From Aaosphaeria pasadenensis (lineage: Eukaryota > Ascomycota > Dothideomycetes > Pleosporales), in the NCBI GenBank assembly GCA_022813625.1, contig JAKLMB010000001.1, positions 620,001 through 684,000 on the forward strand: 64,000 nt of DNA, written 5' to 3'. Of this stretch, positions 24,031 through 34,798 are shown piece by piece. Below the pieces are notes generated by a model. It had not been told where the DNA came from. It worked only from the letters and a program-made list of their open reading frames with translations, and did no database searches. How positions within the stretch are numbered: position 1 is the first letter of the stretch; every line of letters starts with the position of its first letter. Made by a program: the position numbers and the translations under genes.

Positions 24031-24720
24031 CTATACCACATCCCACATTTCAACATATCCTTCATCCGCATCCAACACCTCCCCGCTCGAAGCCCTCAAA
24101 CTCATCACGGTAACAACGCTCCCATCTCCATCCCTCGACTCGATGAACAAACACAATCCCGTCAAAAAAACGGCCCTGGAGACACGGGAGATAAAAACGT
24201 ATTCGGCACATCAAGCTCCGCGCCATCGTACATCGGGAAACGATGACACCCGCTCGTAATGAACGACCCCGGCGTGGCATTGAAGTCAAGCTTTATTCTT
24301 GATTCGTCAGGTTGCGCCGCGATCCAGCGTCCTAGGTTGAAAGTGTCGTCCGCAGAGACGCGTCGAATGAGGCCATCAACACTGTTTGCGATCTCATATA
24401 GTGGCGAGTGTGCCAGAGTCACGGAGCCTGATTCCGTGGCCGGGGTGTGGATGTGGTTTCCATATGATCGCGCGGGGAGGCCGAGATGCGGTACGAAGTT
24501 CACGTTCGTGCCGAAGGCGGATGTCGGGAAGGTGGATGTCTGATCAAAGGTGGCCTGCTTGAGTCGGGCGAGGTGGACGCACTGCCAGAGGTGCGCTGAG
24601 AGTGTGGTGAATGCGGAGGCACGATGCTTGCTGTCGACCGGCGGCCTCGCGTTTGAGGGCGTCGATGGCTTGAGGGGAGAAGAGGGGTTCGTCCTGTTAA
24701 CGGGTCGTTCGTCGAAACCT
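24031..24720 (-). pseudogene. Decayed PF02458-type (BAHD-like) acyltransferase
   Basis: Read on the minus strand, pieces of one fungal acyltransferase appear in order but in different frames. They are PQAIDALKREA (near 24675-24640), SAFTTLSAHLWQCVHLARLK (near 24620-24560), LGLPARSYGNHIH, HRFPMYDGAELDVPN, then DGIVFV, and finally GDGSVVTVMSL...EGYVEMW ending at a stop at 24031-24033. These match the family's central and C-terminal blocks (T-SAH-W, PMYDADFG-type block, final DG-VE-V-L segment). At least three frameshifts are needed: near 24630, at the A7 run 24164-24170, and near 24140. The N-terminal HXXXD region is not found. The family transfers acyl groups from CoA to alcohols or amines in secondary metabolism. 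Sequencing error could explain one shift but not all. Confidence 0.65.
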
Positions 24721-25079
24721 GTCGTGTCTTCTGGGGGTTTGACATTTCGTTACTCTTCTCCCTCGGAGAATATGTTCGCAGTACTGGTCCAGCAAGTATC
24801 TCTCGGATAATGACGCATTCTGATACTGCAGCACACAGCAGTGCTATAGAAACGCAAGATCGATTGCGATGCGTTTCAGTGGGGCAAAAGCCAGTGAAAC
24901 TTAGGTGAAAGGACACTGCTCTAGCTATATTGTTATGGTAAAACTATATACGCCGCCAATAAATTGACTGTATACATGTCACGAGAGCAAATTGGATAGC
25001 ATTGTCGCTGGAGAAGATCCTTTCATGGAGTGGACGGTATACATAGAGTTTGGAAATCAAGTACTTTCTTTTCCTAATC
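24721..25079. other. Intergenic, possible lost 5' end of the acyltransferase
   Basis: Nothing recognisable remains here. If the pseudogene once had a full N-terminus it should have covered this stretch, but the catalytic histidine motif cannot be found. Confidence 0.4.
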
Positions 25080-25958
25080 CTACACCATCTTTGCCTGTCC
25101 GCGTTTACTAAGTACAGTCTCAACGAACTACACCGGCTGTTCTTTGGCTACAAAGTGTCTGCCCTGTACAGGGTCAACTTCTCTGCCTTGTGCTTTCAGG
25201 ACTCGTTCGAATATAAAGACCATTTCTCCCTTCCGCGATACATATTTCTCAGGCGCCGGCATCAGCTCATACATGAAAAATGAGTAGTCAAAGGTATATC
25301 GAAGTACGGATACTCCATCGTAAAGTCATCGCACGCAAAAGTCGAGCGGTATATATACGTGCAACGCGCAGCGGCTTCAGTGAACCACCACAGCGTGGCA
25401 GAAGTCAAAAGATGTCATCGAGACTTAAGGGCTCTTCGGGCCATTCGCGAAGGTTTTCGGCGATCTTATAAATGTAATCGCAGAACATTTGTGGAGAATC
25501 TGGATGTCACATCGCGCCGATAGTTGCTAGGCGAGTGCTGTTCATGATAGCAGCTGTAGTCGTTGGCGCGACAAAGCGTTTGCTACCGCGGTCGATTACC
25601 TTTCTCTCCAATGTGCTCAGATCAGGATTCCAATAATTTGCTTGTACATGGTGAGTAGAAATGCCGCAATCCAAGTTCATCCATCGCCTCCTTGTTCAAT
25701 AGACTGCTCGAAACCTAGGCTCTTAACCATCGTATGAAGGATTCACGCCGCATTCTTCACCTTCTACCCTGCACCTACGATAACATGAAACAGGATATAG
25801 GTATCATACTGTACGCTCAGTACTTCAAGCACAAGTCAGAATTCTAGAAAGCGCACCGAGCACCCGTACAGAAGGACCAGAGGTTTCGCATCCAGCTTCT
25901 GTGAACAGTGTTCGACAAAGAACTTCTCGACGTTGGCTTTCTCATCTTCAACGTCCAT
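25080..25958 (-). pseudogene. Probable decayed gene of unknown family
   Basis: On the minus strand, protein-like segments occur in order but are broken by stops and frame changes. They are: an ATG at 25958 opening MDVEDEKANVEKFFVEHC and running to a TGA near 25839; YWNPDLSTLERKVIDRGS and FVAPTTTAAIMNSTRLATIG around 25645-25535; YIYKIAENLREWPEEPLS around 25475-25415; and MYELMPAPEKYVSRKGEMVF continuing to stops near 25130 and 25080. Segment composition (charged, few low-complexity runs) looks like former coding sequence, but I do not recognise the family. Unmodelled introns could account for some breaks, so an intact multi-exon gene is not excluded. Confidence 0.4.
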
Positions 25959-26274
25959 CTTGTATCATCGACCATAACTATCAAACGTTGATGATGAGAG
26001 AAAGCAAAGATAGGAAGCTCAAGCCAGCTTATGTGCGGGCTAAGGAGAAATGTTGGTAATCAAATTATAATTGTCACTCAGGGACGGCGACGACCCAGAG
26101 ATGCTGGTAAATTGAACAGGTAGAATATCACAATAAGTGGGGAATGAATATGTTGTAATTGAAACATAAAGCAACGATAGCAGTAGACATTGAGATTGTA
26201 ATTGTAAATCGCTAATAAACATTTCATGCATATGTAACCCTAAATTTTCTTCTTCTCTGAATTCATCCTGTAAA
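25959..26274. other. Intergenic, AT-rich
   Basis: A 316-bp AT-rich gap holding the 3' flank of the CmcJ-like gene. No coding or structural signal is seen. Confidence 0.5.
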
Positions 26275-27165
26275 CTAGTCGTAGAAGACTAGACATCTGA
26301 CCTCGATGCTCTGCCTTCCTGGTGCATCTTTGGGTGTATTGGGGTCGATAAATGCTGTGTGTGGGGTCCTTAGTGCCAATCCCTTTCTGCCCTTCTCCAT
26401 ACCCTCGCCTCTTGAGTCAAAGCACTTCAAGAGCATGGTCTCATCCGGGGTCATGTCCTTGAGATAGTAAAACTTATGGGCATCGTTCGCCGCAACACCA
26501 AGTGTCTCGCCCTTGGCCTCATAGCCATCGGCCGATTTACTGCTCTCCGCTGATGGTAATTTCTCCTTTCCGCGGTCATCATCGTCGGCATCCTGACTGT
26601 CCCGCCTTGGATAGAGGAGGTCCGTAGGGATAAAGTCCGATTCAGTCGTTGAACGCCAATCAATGACAGCAAGGGGAAAGTCGGAGGCAGGATTCTCAAT
26701 TGGGCGCCAGACATTGATGATCTGGTAACGGCCTTTCAGAAGTTCCTCTGCCTCATCTTCTGGGAGATGGCGCCGGACACGCACCTCCGCTGCTCCTGGA
26801 GTCTGATCTACATGCACCTGTTGTACAGGCTGGCGAGGTGAATCCTTGGTTCTCCGTCGAATGGTGTGGTCGAATATGACAACTTTCTTGATTCCGGGAA
26901 GTTTGGCGCGGAGCAGTTGCTCTACTTCTGCGTAGTAACCGCCTCGCACCGCGGCGTCATCGGTGAACAATTTCTCTTTAGCAGGGTAGTTGTAGACCGC
27001 AAAGCCCGAGTTGTCGGTCGTGAACTTGTCTTCCTGACCTCGCAGGTCATGGACTTCCCGCTCATAATCTTTCTGTTCGAAAGAAGTGCCACCACCATCG
27101 ACCTTGCCCCACGGCTTGCCGGTGTAGCTAGTCGTATCAATATGCTTAAAGATTGCTTTGGACAT
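26275..27165 (-). CDS. CmcJ/AsaB-type hydroxylase/desaturase
   Basis: Single exon, 296 residues. Family blocks are present in order: FDHTIRRR (98-105), QVHVDQTP (117-123) with the likely metal-ligand His and Asp, NVWRPIENPASDFPLAVIDW (151-170), FYYLKDMTPDETMLLKCFDS, LRTPHTAF and a C-terminal SIEVR. This is the fungal group related to CmcJ of cephamycin synthesis and AsaB, thought to be Fe(II)/2-oxoglutarate-dependent oxygenases active in secondary metabolism. Length matches the family (about 280-310). An acidic, Ser-rich insert lies between about residues 185 and 225. Neighbours (acyltransferase relic at 24 kb, MCT-like transporter at 29.6 kb) would suit a former biosynthetic cluster, but no backbone synthase is visible. 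Confidence 0.85.
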   Translation of the reverse strand: MSKAIFKHIDTTSYTGKPWGKVDGGGTSFEQKDYEREVHDLRGQEDKFTTDNSGFAVYNYPAKEKLFTDDAAVRGGYYAEVEQLLRAKLPGIKKVVIFDHTIRRRTKDSPRQPVQQVHVDQTPGAAEVRVRRHLPEDEAEELLKGRYQIINVWRPIENPASDFPLAVIDWRSTTESDFIPTDLLYPRRDSQDADDDDRGKEKLPSAESSKSADGYEAKGETLGVAANDAHKFYYLKDMTPDETMLLKCFDSRGEGMEKGRKGLALRTPHTAFIDPNTPKDAPGRQSIEVRCLVFYD

Positions 27166-27688
27166 GATGAATGTATTGGCTCAGTGGCTTAAAAAAAGAA
27201 ATAGAACTCTGAGTTAATTGAAGAAGTGTGAACAGATTATGGGTGACTACCGAGGTTTTAAATCACGTCTCAAAGTATGATTTGAAGGTTGATTTCTAAT
27301 TCAGAATTAATAACGTCATTAAAACACTAACCGACATAGGCTAGCATAGGTGGCGTTCAGAGCTTGGAGTTTGTCACCAACAATAAAGTCATCAGGCAGG
27401 GAAACAGTAGACGTGGAAGCAAATAGAATAAAGTCGATAATGCTTCGATATTGAGAAGATACTGTGAAACATAGGTGAGTATTTCATCGTCAAAATGTAT
27501 GACCATGGGTCTATAGCCGATGTAGAAAAAATGCACTTCGGAGTTCATGCTTCATGATTGGTTGATGGGAGGGAGAGCTTCCCCGCGGTTGAGATTCTTG
27601 GCACGTATATATTTCCCAAGATTTGTTTCCGTCGCTGCCTGGATTCAACAATTTGCAAATCTGCTTGCTACACACGATCCTTGCGAAG
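27166..27688. other. Divergent promoter region
   Basis: The gap lies between the start codons of the CmcJ-like gene (-) and the F-box gene (+). It is AT-rich with no gene. The open frame of the F-box gene extends upstream to 27623, but the segment before 27689 reads like untranslated leader. Confidence 0.5.
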
Positions 27689-28684
27689 ATGCGGCCGCGA
27701 GACTTGAGCGATGATGACGAGCCTCTCGTTGATGTTACGGCAGCGATACCGCTCAAATCAAAGCGAACAGCGCGCATGAACCGCAAGAAAACGGTCCGCG
27801 AAACGAAGGAAAGGCAAAAGCCGAGTCTGACCAACCTACCCACGGAGCTTGTCCTCGAAGTATTACAGTACCTCCTACCTAGCGATGTTCTGAATCTCTC
27901 ACTCGTGAATCACCGGTACAATGCCGTTGTTAACGGGAATGCCAATATCGTGGGCAACAAGATTATCAAGCGACGATACGCCATACTCGCTCAATGCTTT
28001 CAGCTTCCGCGACTCCTCTCCGATATTGAGCCTTCGATGCGAATGATTCTACTGGAACCGACCCGGCAGAAGTCGCTCACTATACATCGAAATCCATACC
28101 AGCACATCCGAAGACCTGATCCGCAATATGTCTGTACTTGTGTAACGTGCATACTTCTATGGCACAACCTATGCGTTGCGCTTGATTTTGCGCATTGGCA
28201 GGATAAATTGGACTCGTATGAACCCATAACCATGATACCACGTGGCCAGTCGACGGCATGGAATGAGGCATTGCTGGATCGGAATGCGAGAATTGTACGC
28301 AAGGCGTTAGAGAGTTCGCTCTGGCACGCTTGGATATTGGAAACACATCTGAAAAGCACAGTGCGTGCCATAAGGCGCCAGAATGCAAACAAGGGGAACA
28401 AGCGGAAACACGTGGACATGACGCCAGAAGAAGCTGCATCTGAGATGGATGCATTTCTTGAAAAGACAGGACCGCCCAGTCACGAGATGCCCTTTCACCG
28501 GGATAATTACTACTTGCTGTTCGTTGCCTTCCGACTAATTAGTGATCCACGTAAGCTAATACTTCCCAGTGAGGCATATTTGCCAAGGAGGGCATGGAGC
28601 TCGAAGGAGCAGAGATGGAGATACAATGTGGCTGGAAGCCACGAGCAGGATCTCGTGTATCTTGCACGTTCTTCAATGCCATGA
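27689..28684 (+). CDS. F-box domain protein
   Basis: Single exon, 331 residues from the ATG at 27689; the frame stays open from an earlier ATG at 27623 (353 residues). I prefer 27689 because the added part is leader-like. A basic N-terminal segment (RTARMNRKKTVRETKERQK) precedes the F-box at about 47-85: LTNLPTELVLEVLQYLLPSD followed by LNLSLVNHRYN. F-box proteins link targets to the Skp1-Cul1 ubiquitin ligase. The C-terminal part has no recognisable repeats but contains HRDNYYLLFVAFRLISDPRK, a region shared by many fungal F-box proteins of unknown target. Confidence 0.85.
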   Translation: MRPRDLSDDDEPLVDVTAAIPLKSKRTARMNRKKTVRETKERQKPSLTNLPTELVLEVLQYLLPSDVLNLSLVNHRYNAVVNGNANIVGNKIIKRRYAILAQCFQLPRLLSDIEPSMRMILLEPTRQKSLTIHRNPYQHIRRPDPQYVCTCVTCILLWHNLCVALDFAHWQDKLDSYEPITMIPRGQSTAWNEALLDRNARIVRKALESSLWHAWILETHLKSTVRAIRRQNANKGNKRKHVDMTPEEAASEMDAFLEKTGPPSHEMPFHRDNYYLLFVAFRLISDPRKLILPSEAYLPRRAWSSKEQRWRYNVAGSHEQDLVYLARSSMP

Positions 28685-29610
28685 GAGAAAAAGACATCGC
28701 ATCCCGATAGCGGACCCTTGAGCATATCAATGATAAGGTATAAGTTCACCCTGAACCTGCCTCGGGCGTGGCGGCCGGATCATTCTCCATTGATGAGCCA
28801 ATCCCGCCTCGATCATGTCGGTAGGAAAGGCCCAGATGTAGACGTATTAGTTCATCTAGATATATTCGTGATGTTCCGACTTCGACTGAAGCTACAAAGG
28901 ACGCCAACGGCGGCTTAGGTTCAGGTCGAAGCGATGCTTGATGCGGTGAACAATAAGCTCAACCATCACCAATGAAACATTCAATGCGGGGGAAGAGAAA
29001 TGTAAGGAGATATTTTCTTCCATCATTATGACTGTTACACTACAATGGCCTACAATGGTTAGCCAGGGGGAAATATCCGAACGGGACTGTCTGCCGGGAA
29101 TAAGCTATCCAAAACGTTCTGGAACAAGTGCTGGGACCGAAGTAGAACAACATAGTTCTATCATTAACTGGCGCTCACGATCTTTCCATGCTTGTCTTAA
29201 TGGTGCTTGAGTACTCCGTATTTTTCTTAATCTCTAATATCTTCATCGTCATGAAAAATCTGAAGATTGTCGATCGCCTTGAATATCCCCACGCTTTCAC
29301 CCTATTTGGCGTTGGTTCGCGTTGCTAGCAGTAGTTTTACCAGTTATCACCGCCACAACGTACTTTATTATCGGAAAATGGGACCCTTCCCCACATCTGT
29401 TCGGTCCTTCGGCAAATGAGCCAGCCGTATCAGTGGATACCATAGGTACGAGTAGTTTCGCACCTGGCACCCTAGTTATGAGAGGACAATCTCTTCCCTC
29501 TGACCATTGACTCAGAGATATGTATGACTGGAACAAGGGCAGATCAAAACCAATATGTGTCGCAATTGTGAGATGAAATTCGCGACATAGTCACAATAAT
29601 CTGAACAAAC
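28685..29610. other. Intergenic, no gene recognised
   Basis: About 0.9 kb without a supported coding region. Short frames at 28718-28918 and 29322-29510 show no domain. The last part is the promoter of the transporter at 29611. Confidence 0.5.
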
Positions 29611-31028
29611 ATGGACGGGACCTCAAGATTGGATATTCATTTAGACCAAAACACCGCCATCTCTTCGCCCAATGCATCGACGTCACCCCTTGCCAAAGCG
29701 AAATCTATCGCAGAGAATGCAATTGAACGGACACTTTCACATCGAACAACGCAATCCACGCTGACTCCTGGCCCTCCTCCCGATGGCGGTGTTCAGGCTT
29801 GGACGCAGGTAGTCTGTGCCTGGTTGGCCATCTTGAATACATGGGGATTCGTAAATTCTTTCGGAGCATTCCAAACGTACTATGCAAGCATTCTGCCACA
29901 AACGCCGTCGACCATATCGTGGATTGGCAGTACACAAGCCTGTCTGCTATTCGCATTGAGCATTTTCTCTGGGCGCGCACTAGATGCGGGACTATTCAGA
30001 CCGACCGTCATGATCGGTATCGCGATCCAACTCGTGGGAATATTCACTATGAGCGTGTCCCACAACTACTGGCAGCTGCTTTTAACCCAGGGAATCTGCA
30101 CTGGAATAGGAGGAGGAATATTTTTCGTCCCCACAATGGGCATTGTGAGCACCTACTTTGCTAAAAGAAGGGGTCTCGCTCTGGCCGTTGTGTCGAGCGG
30201 CAACTCCATGGGCGGCGTTGTATATCCAATTCTGGTCAGGCAGCTCTTGGGTAGGATTGGATTTGGCTGGACGGTGAGGGTGCTGGGTTTCGTCAACGTC
30301 GTGAGCCTTGCCGTTGTTATTGCCTTTATGAGACCTAGGTTGCCACCGCGGAAGACGGGACCAATCGTTGATATGGATGCGTTCACTGATATTCCCTATT
30401 TGTTGCACATTGGTGGTATGCTCTTCATTATGGCGCCGGTATATTTCGTCTTCTACTATGTAAGCCCCTTCACAACCTTCGATTCTTATCTGAATGCGCT
30501 GCTAACGAAAAGGTGCAGGTTGGATCATTCGCCAGAGACAAACTCGACATGTCCTACAACGCCTCTCTAAACCTTGTCATGATCATCAATGGCGCAGGTG
30601 TCCCAGGGCGCATCATCCCTGGCTACCTTGCCGACCGCTTCACGGGCGTCATCAACATGTTCATTCTCTGCCTCATGTCCAACCTCGTCGTTTCCTGGTC
30701 ATGGCTCTCCATAGACTCAATACCGTCCTATTACGCATACGTGACGATCTATGGCATTCTCATCGCATCGTTCCAGGGCCTGTTTCCGTCGACCGTCGCG
30801 GCGTATAGTAATGACATCACGAAGACAGGTACGCGACTTGGGATGGCGTTTACGGTTATTGGTTTTTCGGCGCTCGTGGGTGGCCCGATATCTGGGGCGT
30901 TGCTGAGAGCTGGGGGAGGATATGTCGCGCCTATATGTTGGAGTAGTGCTAGTCAGACTGTGGGCATTGGGTTGATTGTCGCGGCAAGAGTGCGGAAGCA
31001 TGGATGGAGGCAGATTAAGAAGTGCTAG
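29611..31028 (+). CDS. MFS transporter, monocarboxylate (MCT/MCH)-like
   Basis: Two exons, 29611-30459 and 30519-31028, give 452 residues; the 59-bp intron starts GTAAGC. An upstream AG would start exon 2 at 30513 and add two residues. After a Ser/Thr-rich cytosolic N-terminus comes the hallmark of fungal MCT-like carriers, PPDGGVQAWTQVV then WGFVNSFGAFQTYY. Also present are GGIFFVPTMGIVSTYFAKRRGLA, where a conserved basic loop follows helix 4, and GAGVPGRIIPGYLADRFTG. About twelve membrane segments can be drawn. Such proteins move monocarboxylates, riboflavin or other small organics across the plasma membrane; the substrate here is unknown. Confidence 0.9.
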
Positions 31029-31616
31029 AGCTTGTGATTTACAGAGGCGTTATGGATTGAGACGCGCAGCGATAGTGGCGTTGATTATCGCATCCGATGC
31101 AGTTTGAATGGTTGCGCAGGATTCAATAAGCGTATGATCGTTGTTCTAGCGGAGCATCGCAGTGGCAAGGCCACGATAGAAGCCATAGATCCACCCAAAA
31201 TCAAGTCATAGAAACACAACATCGTTGGAGATTCCGATTATCAGTGTAGTTTATGGCGCTTAATACTTTTCATTCCATCCAATTACCATGAGCGAATGCA
31301 TCGAAAATGTGAGATCTCACATCTTCAGTCCGTCCTCACACGTCGTGCAACACGACCCATCATCAATCACGATCCACAAGGGCATCAACTCTCCACATCT
31401 GCCCCTATCTTGTGCGTCTCTCTTGTTCCATAGCGAAGAGATGAACCAGTCCGTATTTCTCTTTTCCAATGTTATCCTAATTCACTTAACATGACGTCGT
31501 GCTGCTTGCTGTGAAAACCGGTCACCATGGCAACACTGTACTTCACAGTGTAGACAAACAGCAGCCTCCCATTGCCAATCCCCATCTGTGCAACAACATC
31601 ACAAATCAAATTGAAC
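31029..31616. other. Intergenic, no gene recognised
   Basis: A 588-bp gap between the transporter end and the coiled-coil protein start. Nothing beyond ordinary flanking sequence is seen. Confidence 0.5.
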
Positions 31617-32420
31617 ATGGAAGTGCGAGACGATTTCCTCCGGATGGACACGCCCCACTGTGACATGCAGTGGGAGCCAACAGTCGAGCAGTCGACAACC
31701 GTCGCCGATGGTAACCATGATTTGGGACAGCAATCGCCGAAGAAACGCAACAGGAAAAGACATCCACCGAAAAGACACGGCCTACCTGTGATACATGAGG
31801 TCCGAGGAGTTGATGGTCCTACTCTCGCAAATTCGTACGAAGCGCATGATGAAGAAAATACTCTTCCATTGTACGGCCACACTTCCATCCCAACCAGCAA
31901 TAACAATCGAGAAACCGACAGCGATGCCAACGAACACTCCATACTTTCGCATCACGCAACACCGTCGCAATCCGGACCAAAATCTTCAAACCAGGAGACG
32001 TTCGATCTCGTCCATCTACTCAACTCTAACAACTTCCGCGGCACTCTCTCCATGTTCTCCAAACGGCTTGACCTCCTCCACGACCAAATCTCCCTCTTCG
32101 AGACTATAAAACTCGAACTAGAAATTCTCAGGAAAGCGTATTCCGGGAACGACGAGGCCAAGTACTACGCGATCCTCAAGCGGATCGAAGCCTACGACAA
32201 CGTCGCTCGGATCGCAGCGATGCATTTCACAGACGTGCTGGTGCATAAATTGGCTCTCTGCGACGTTATCGAACAGACGGAGTTTGAAATGGAGAAGGAG
32301 GTGAGAGGTGAGATTAAGAAGGCGAGGAAAGAGCTTGAAGAGTTGATGAGGAGGTTTGAAGTTGAGTACTGTAATGAGTTGGAGGGGTTGGAGGGGGGAC
32401 TGGAGGAGGGTGATGATTGA
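31617..32420 (+). CDS. Coiled-coil protein of unknown function
   Basis: Single exon, 267 residues from the ATG at 31617. Residues about 42-56 are strongly basic (KKRNRKRHPPKRHG) and could be a nuclear localisation signal. The middle is polar and low in structure. From about 125 to the end the sequence is predicted helical with heptad-like spacing: FSKRLDLLHDQISLFETIKLE, then EKEVRGEIKKARKELEELMR. The C-terminus is acidic and glycine-rich (LEGLEGGLEEGDD). I do not recognise the family; the layout suggests a dimerising nuclear or scaffold protein. Confidence 0.65.
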   Translation: MEVRDDFLRMDTPHCDMQWEPTVEQSTTVADGNHDLGQQSPKKRNRKRHPPKRHGLPVIHEVRGVDGPTLANSYEAHDEENTLPLYGHTSIPTSNNNRETDSDANEHSILSHHATPSQSGPKSSNQETFDLVHLLNSNNFRGTLSMFSKRLDLLHDQISLFETIKLELEILRKAYSGNDEAKYYAILKRIEAYDNVARIAAMHFTDVLVHKLALCDVIEQTEFEMEKEVRGEIKKARKELEELMRRFEVEYCNELEGLEGGLEEGDD

Positions 32421-33511
32421 TCGGATCTGTGTTTTTAAACGTTCCATACGTACTGTTCGGTTTCGATTCTTTCTTTTAGGAAGTTTAGGTTCTGAGGCCG
32501 GGAAGTTCTCCTCCTTACGATTTACGATTGGATTAGGATATATGTACTTAGGTACACATTGATATCAACGTCGTTGGGAGCAATAATCCCAGTAGTGTTA
32601 CGTTACCAGCGACGTCCGAATGATAGCGCTTGAAATATTCGAATGATTAGACGCAACGTTGATATCAATCATCACTACTACATTCTTGAGATTGAGAAAA
32701 AGGGTTACATTTGAATGATTGGGAATATGTTCATGGTCTGGAGGCCTGTGGAGTAGACACTCATGCTCTATCCGGACTAGCCGGATTCAAGCACTTTATC
32801 CGCGGCAAAGATAGAGGTATTATCCCAGGATCCATTTCTGACTGTCCCCCAGTCTTGTCCAGTAGTGCTAATGCCGATGTTTTCATTCATCTGGCTGGGG
32901 ATTATTTTCAGAGTGGCGTGCTCTACGGGCCTGTCGGTGAGTGGCATCATTATCGGCATCTGTTTGGCAGCTTCTGATCCCAAATTGAAAGTGGAAATGA
33001 TGGCCGATACGATCGGTTGGGGAGGGAAATGTAACGTTTGGTTTGTAATCCTCCAGCTATAAACTTGCAGGTTTTCGGGGTTAAGAAAGACTTTTCTGCA
33101 GGACAAGTCATCTAATGTGGAGATATTTTACTTAGATAGTTGTTCATGGAATTGGAGCGCTGTTTGAAGAGTGTGGAAGGGCGCTGTCGGAGTTTCCATA
33201 TCTGGAAATGTTAACAGTACTTTCAGTCGCTAAACCAGAACAGGACTAGTGATGTGTTTCCTAAATAGCGGGGGATGTTGGGAACAATCTCCCTCTTTTC
33301 CCTCTTCGTATCATCCCAACCTAACTTTGGCCTACCTCGTAAGGTTACAATGACGCAAGCAAATCCAACCCTCCGCCTACATCGGCACTATATCTAGTAG
33401 CTCTATATCTAGCTCAGAGGCCCCTCTGTACCTCGAAAGATATCTTCAACAACAATCTCTCAATCAACCACGCACGTACAACAACAAGAAGAAACAGCGA
33501 ATTGATACATC
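32421..33511. other. Intergenic with an inverted-repeat element
   Basis: No supported gene. A minus-strand frame at 32777-33106 is open for 109 codons but has no domain. An inverted-repeat pair at 32558-32669 is listed separately. The last 250 bases are CT/CAA-rich and look like the promoter and leader of the gene at 33512. Confidence 0.5.
32558..32669. repeat. Inverted-repeat pair, MITE-like
   Basis: ATTGATATCAACGT (32558-32571) and its exact reverse complement (32656-32669) bracket 84 bases. Short CGAATGAT direct repeats lie inside and just outside (near 32617, 32643 and 32712). It may be a small nonautonomous element or simply a cruciform-prone spacer. Target-site duplications were not confirmed. 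Confidence 0.35.
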
Positions 33512-34798
33512 ATGTCTGCTCCTAAAGTTGTCCGTTGGGGTATCTTGGCTACTGGTGGCATTGCCCAAACCTTGTGAGTACCCCCACGTCCCTAATTCAT
33601 CTAGGAGGGGTATCGTAGGACACAAAATTCTCCGATCGTTGAGCTGACCCTTTGCAGTACAACAGATCTCCTTGTCGACCCAGCCACCCGCGGCGTCCAT
33701 CATGTCAAGCACACCGTTGTCGCTGCCGCCTCATCCTCATCTGCACCCCGCGCCCAGCAGTTCCTCAAGGATGTCGGCGCACCTGCAGAAGCAAAAGCTT
33801 ACGGTTCCTACGAAGAGCTTGTCAAGGACCCCAACATCGATATAATCTACGTCGCCACACCACACTCACATCATTACCAGAATGCCATGCTCTGCTTGGA
33901 GGCTGGAAAGAACGTGTTGTGTGAGAAGGCCTTCACCGTGAACGCGGCACAGGCGAGAGCGTTGGTGGATAAGGCGAGGGAGAAGAACCTATTCTTGATG
34001 GAGGCTGTCTGGACGCGCTACTTCCCGCTCTCCATCTACGTTCGCGAACAGATCAAGTCCGGCCGCATTGGCCCTCTACACCGTGTGCTCGCGGATAACA
34101 GCATGGCGCTCAACCCCGAGGAGAACTTCAAGGACGGCAAGCACCGTATGGTAAACCCGGATTTGGCTGGAGGAGCATTGCTCGACTTGGGCATCTACAG
34201 CTTGACCTGGGTGTTCCAGACCCTCTACCACACACAGCCTGAGACTGCACGCCAGAAGCCGAAGGTCGTTGCAGCCTTGAAGTCATATGGTGCAACCAAG
34301 GCAGCCGACGAGACCTCCACTGTCGTTCTCAGCTTCCCTCGACCGGAGGAGCTTGGAGGAGAGGCACATGCTGTGGCAACCACTTCGCTGCGCGTGGCCA
34401 CTGCACCTGGTGGAAACCACGATACCGCCTCTATCAGGATCCAGGGACCAAAGGGAGAGATTCAAGTTTTCCCTCCTGCATTCCGTCCTTCGCGGACGAG
34501 GATTATCCTCGCGGACGGAACCGTCGAAGAGAAGAATTGGGAGTTCCCTGGCCCAGGCAAGGGCAGCGGCTGGTACAACGGCTTTGGTGGACAAAAGAAC
34601 GCCGAAGGCGAAGGCCACGGCATGTTCTGGGAGGCAGACGAGGCGGCGACTGCGTTCCTTGAGGGCCGGAAGGAGGGCAAGTACGAGGGTCTCGAGGAGA
34701 GCGTGGTCATCATGGAGGTAATGGACGAGGTCAGGCGACAAGGCGGCCTTCAGTACCCAGAGAAGATCGAGACGACCAAGTTCCCGACCCAGTTGTGA
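33512..34798 (+). CDS. Dihydrodiol/D-xylose dehydrogenase-like Gfo/Idh/MocA enzyme
   Basis: Two exons, 33512-33573 and 33658-34798, give 400 residues; the 84-bp intron runs GTGAGT to GCAG and splits a Phe codon. The N-terminal Rossmann fold reads VRWGILATGGIAQTF. The motif VATPHSHHY (86-94) and the catalytic-lysine block VLCEKAFTVN (107-116, Lys111) follow, then MEAVWTRYFPL and GGALLDLGIYSLTWVF. This pattern is typical of NADP-dependent dimeric dihydrodiol dehydrogenases and fungal D-xylose 1-dehydrogenases, and the length agrees. It keeps the lysine that the Gal80-like protein at 2724-3944 has lost, so it should be an active cytosolic oxidoreductase. The substrate (aldose or trans-dihydrodiol) cannot be resolved. 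Confidence 0.92.

Noticed and set aside
32777..33106. Minus-strand frame of 109 codons
   Set aside because: Reads moderately protein-like but has no recognisable motif, no intron links and overlaps a similar-length plus-strand frame.
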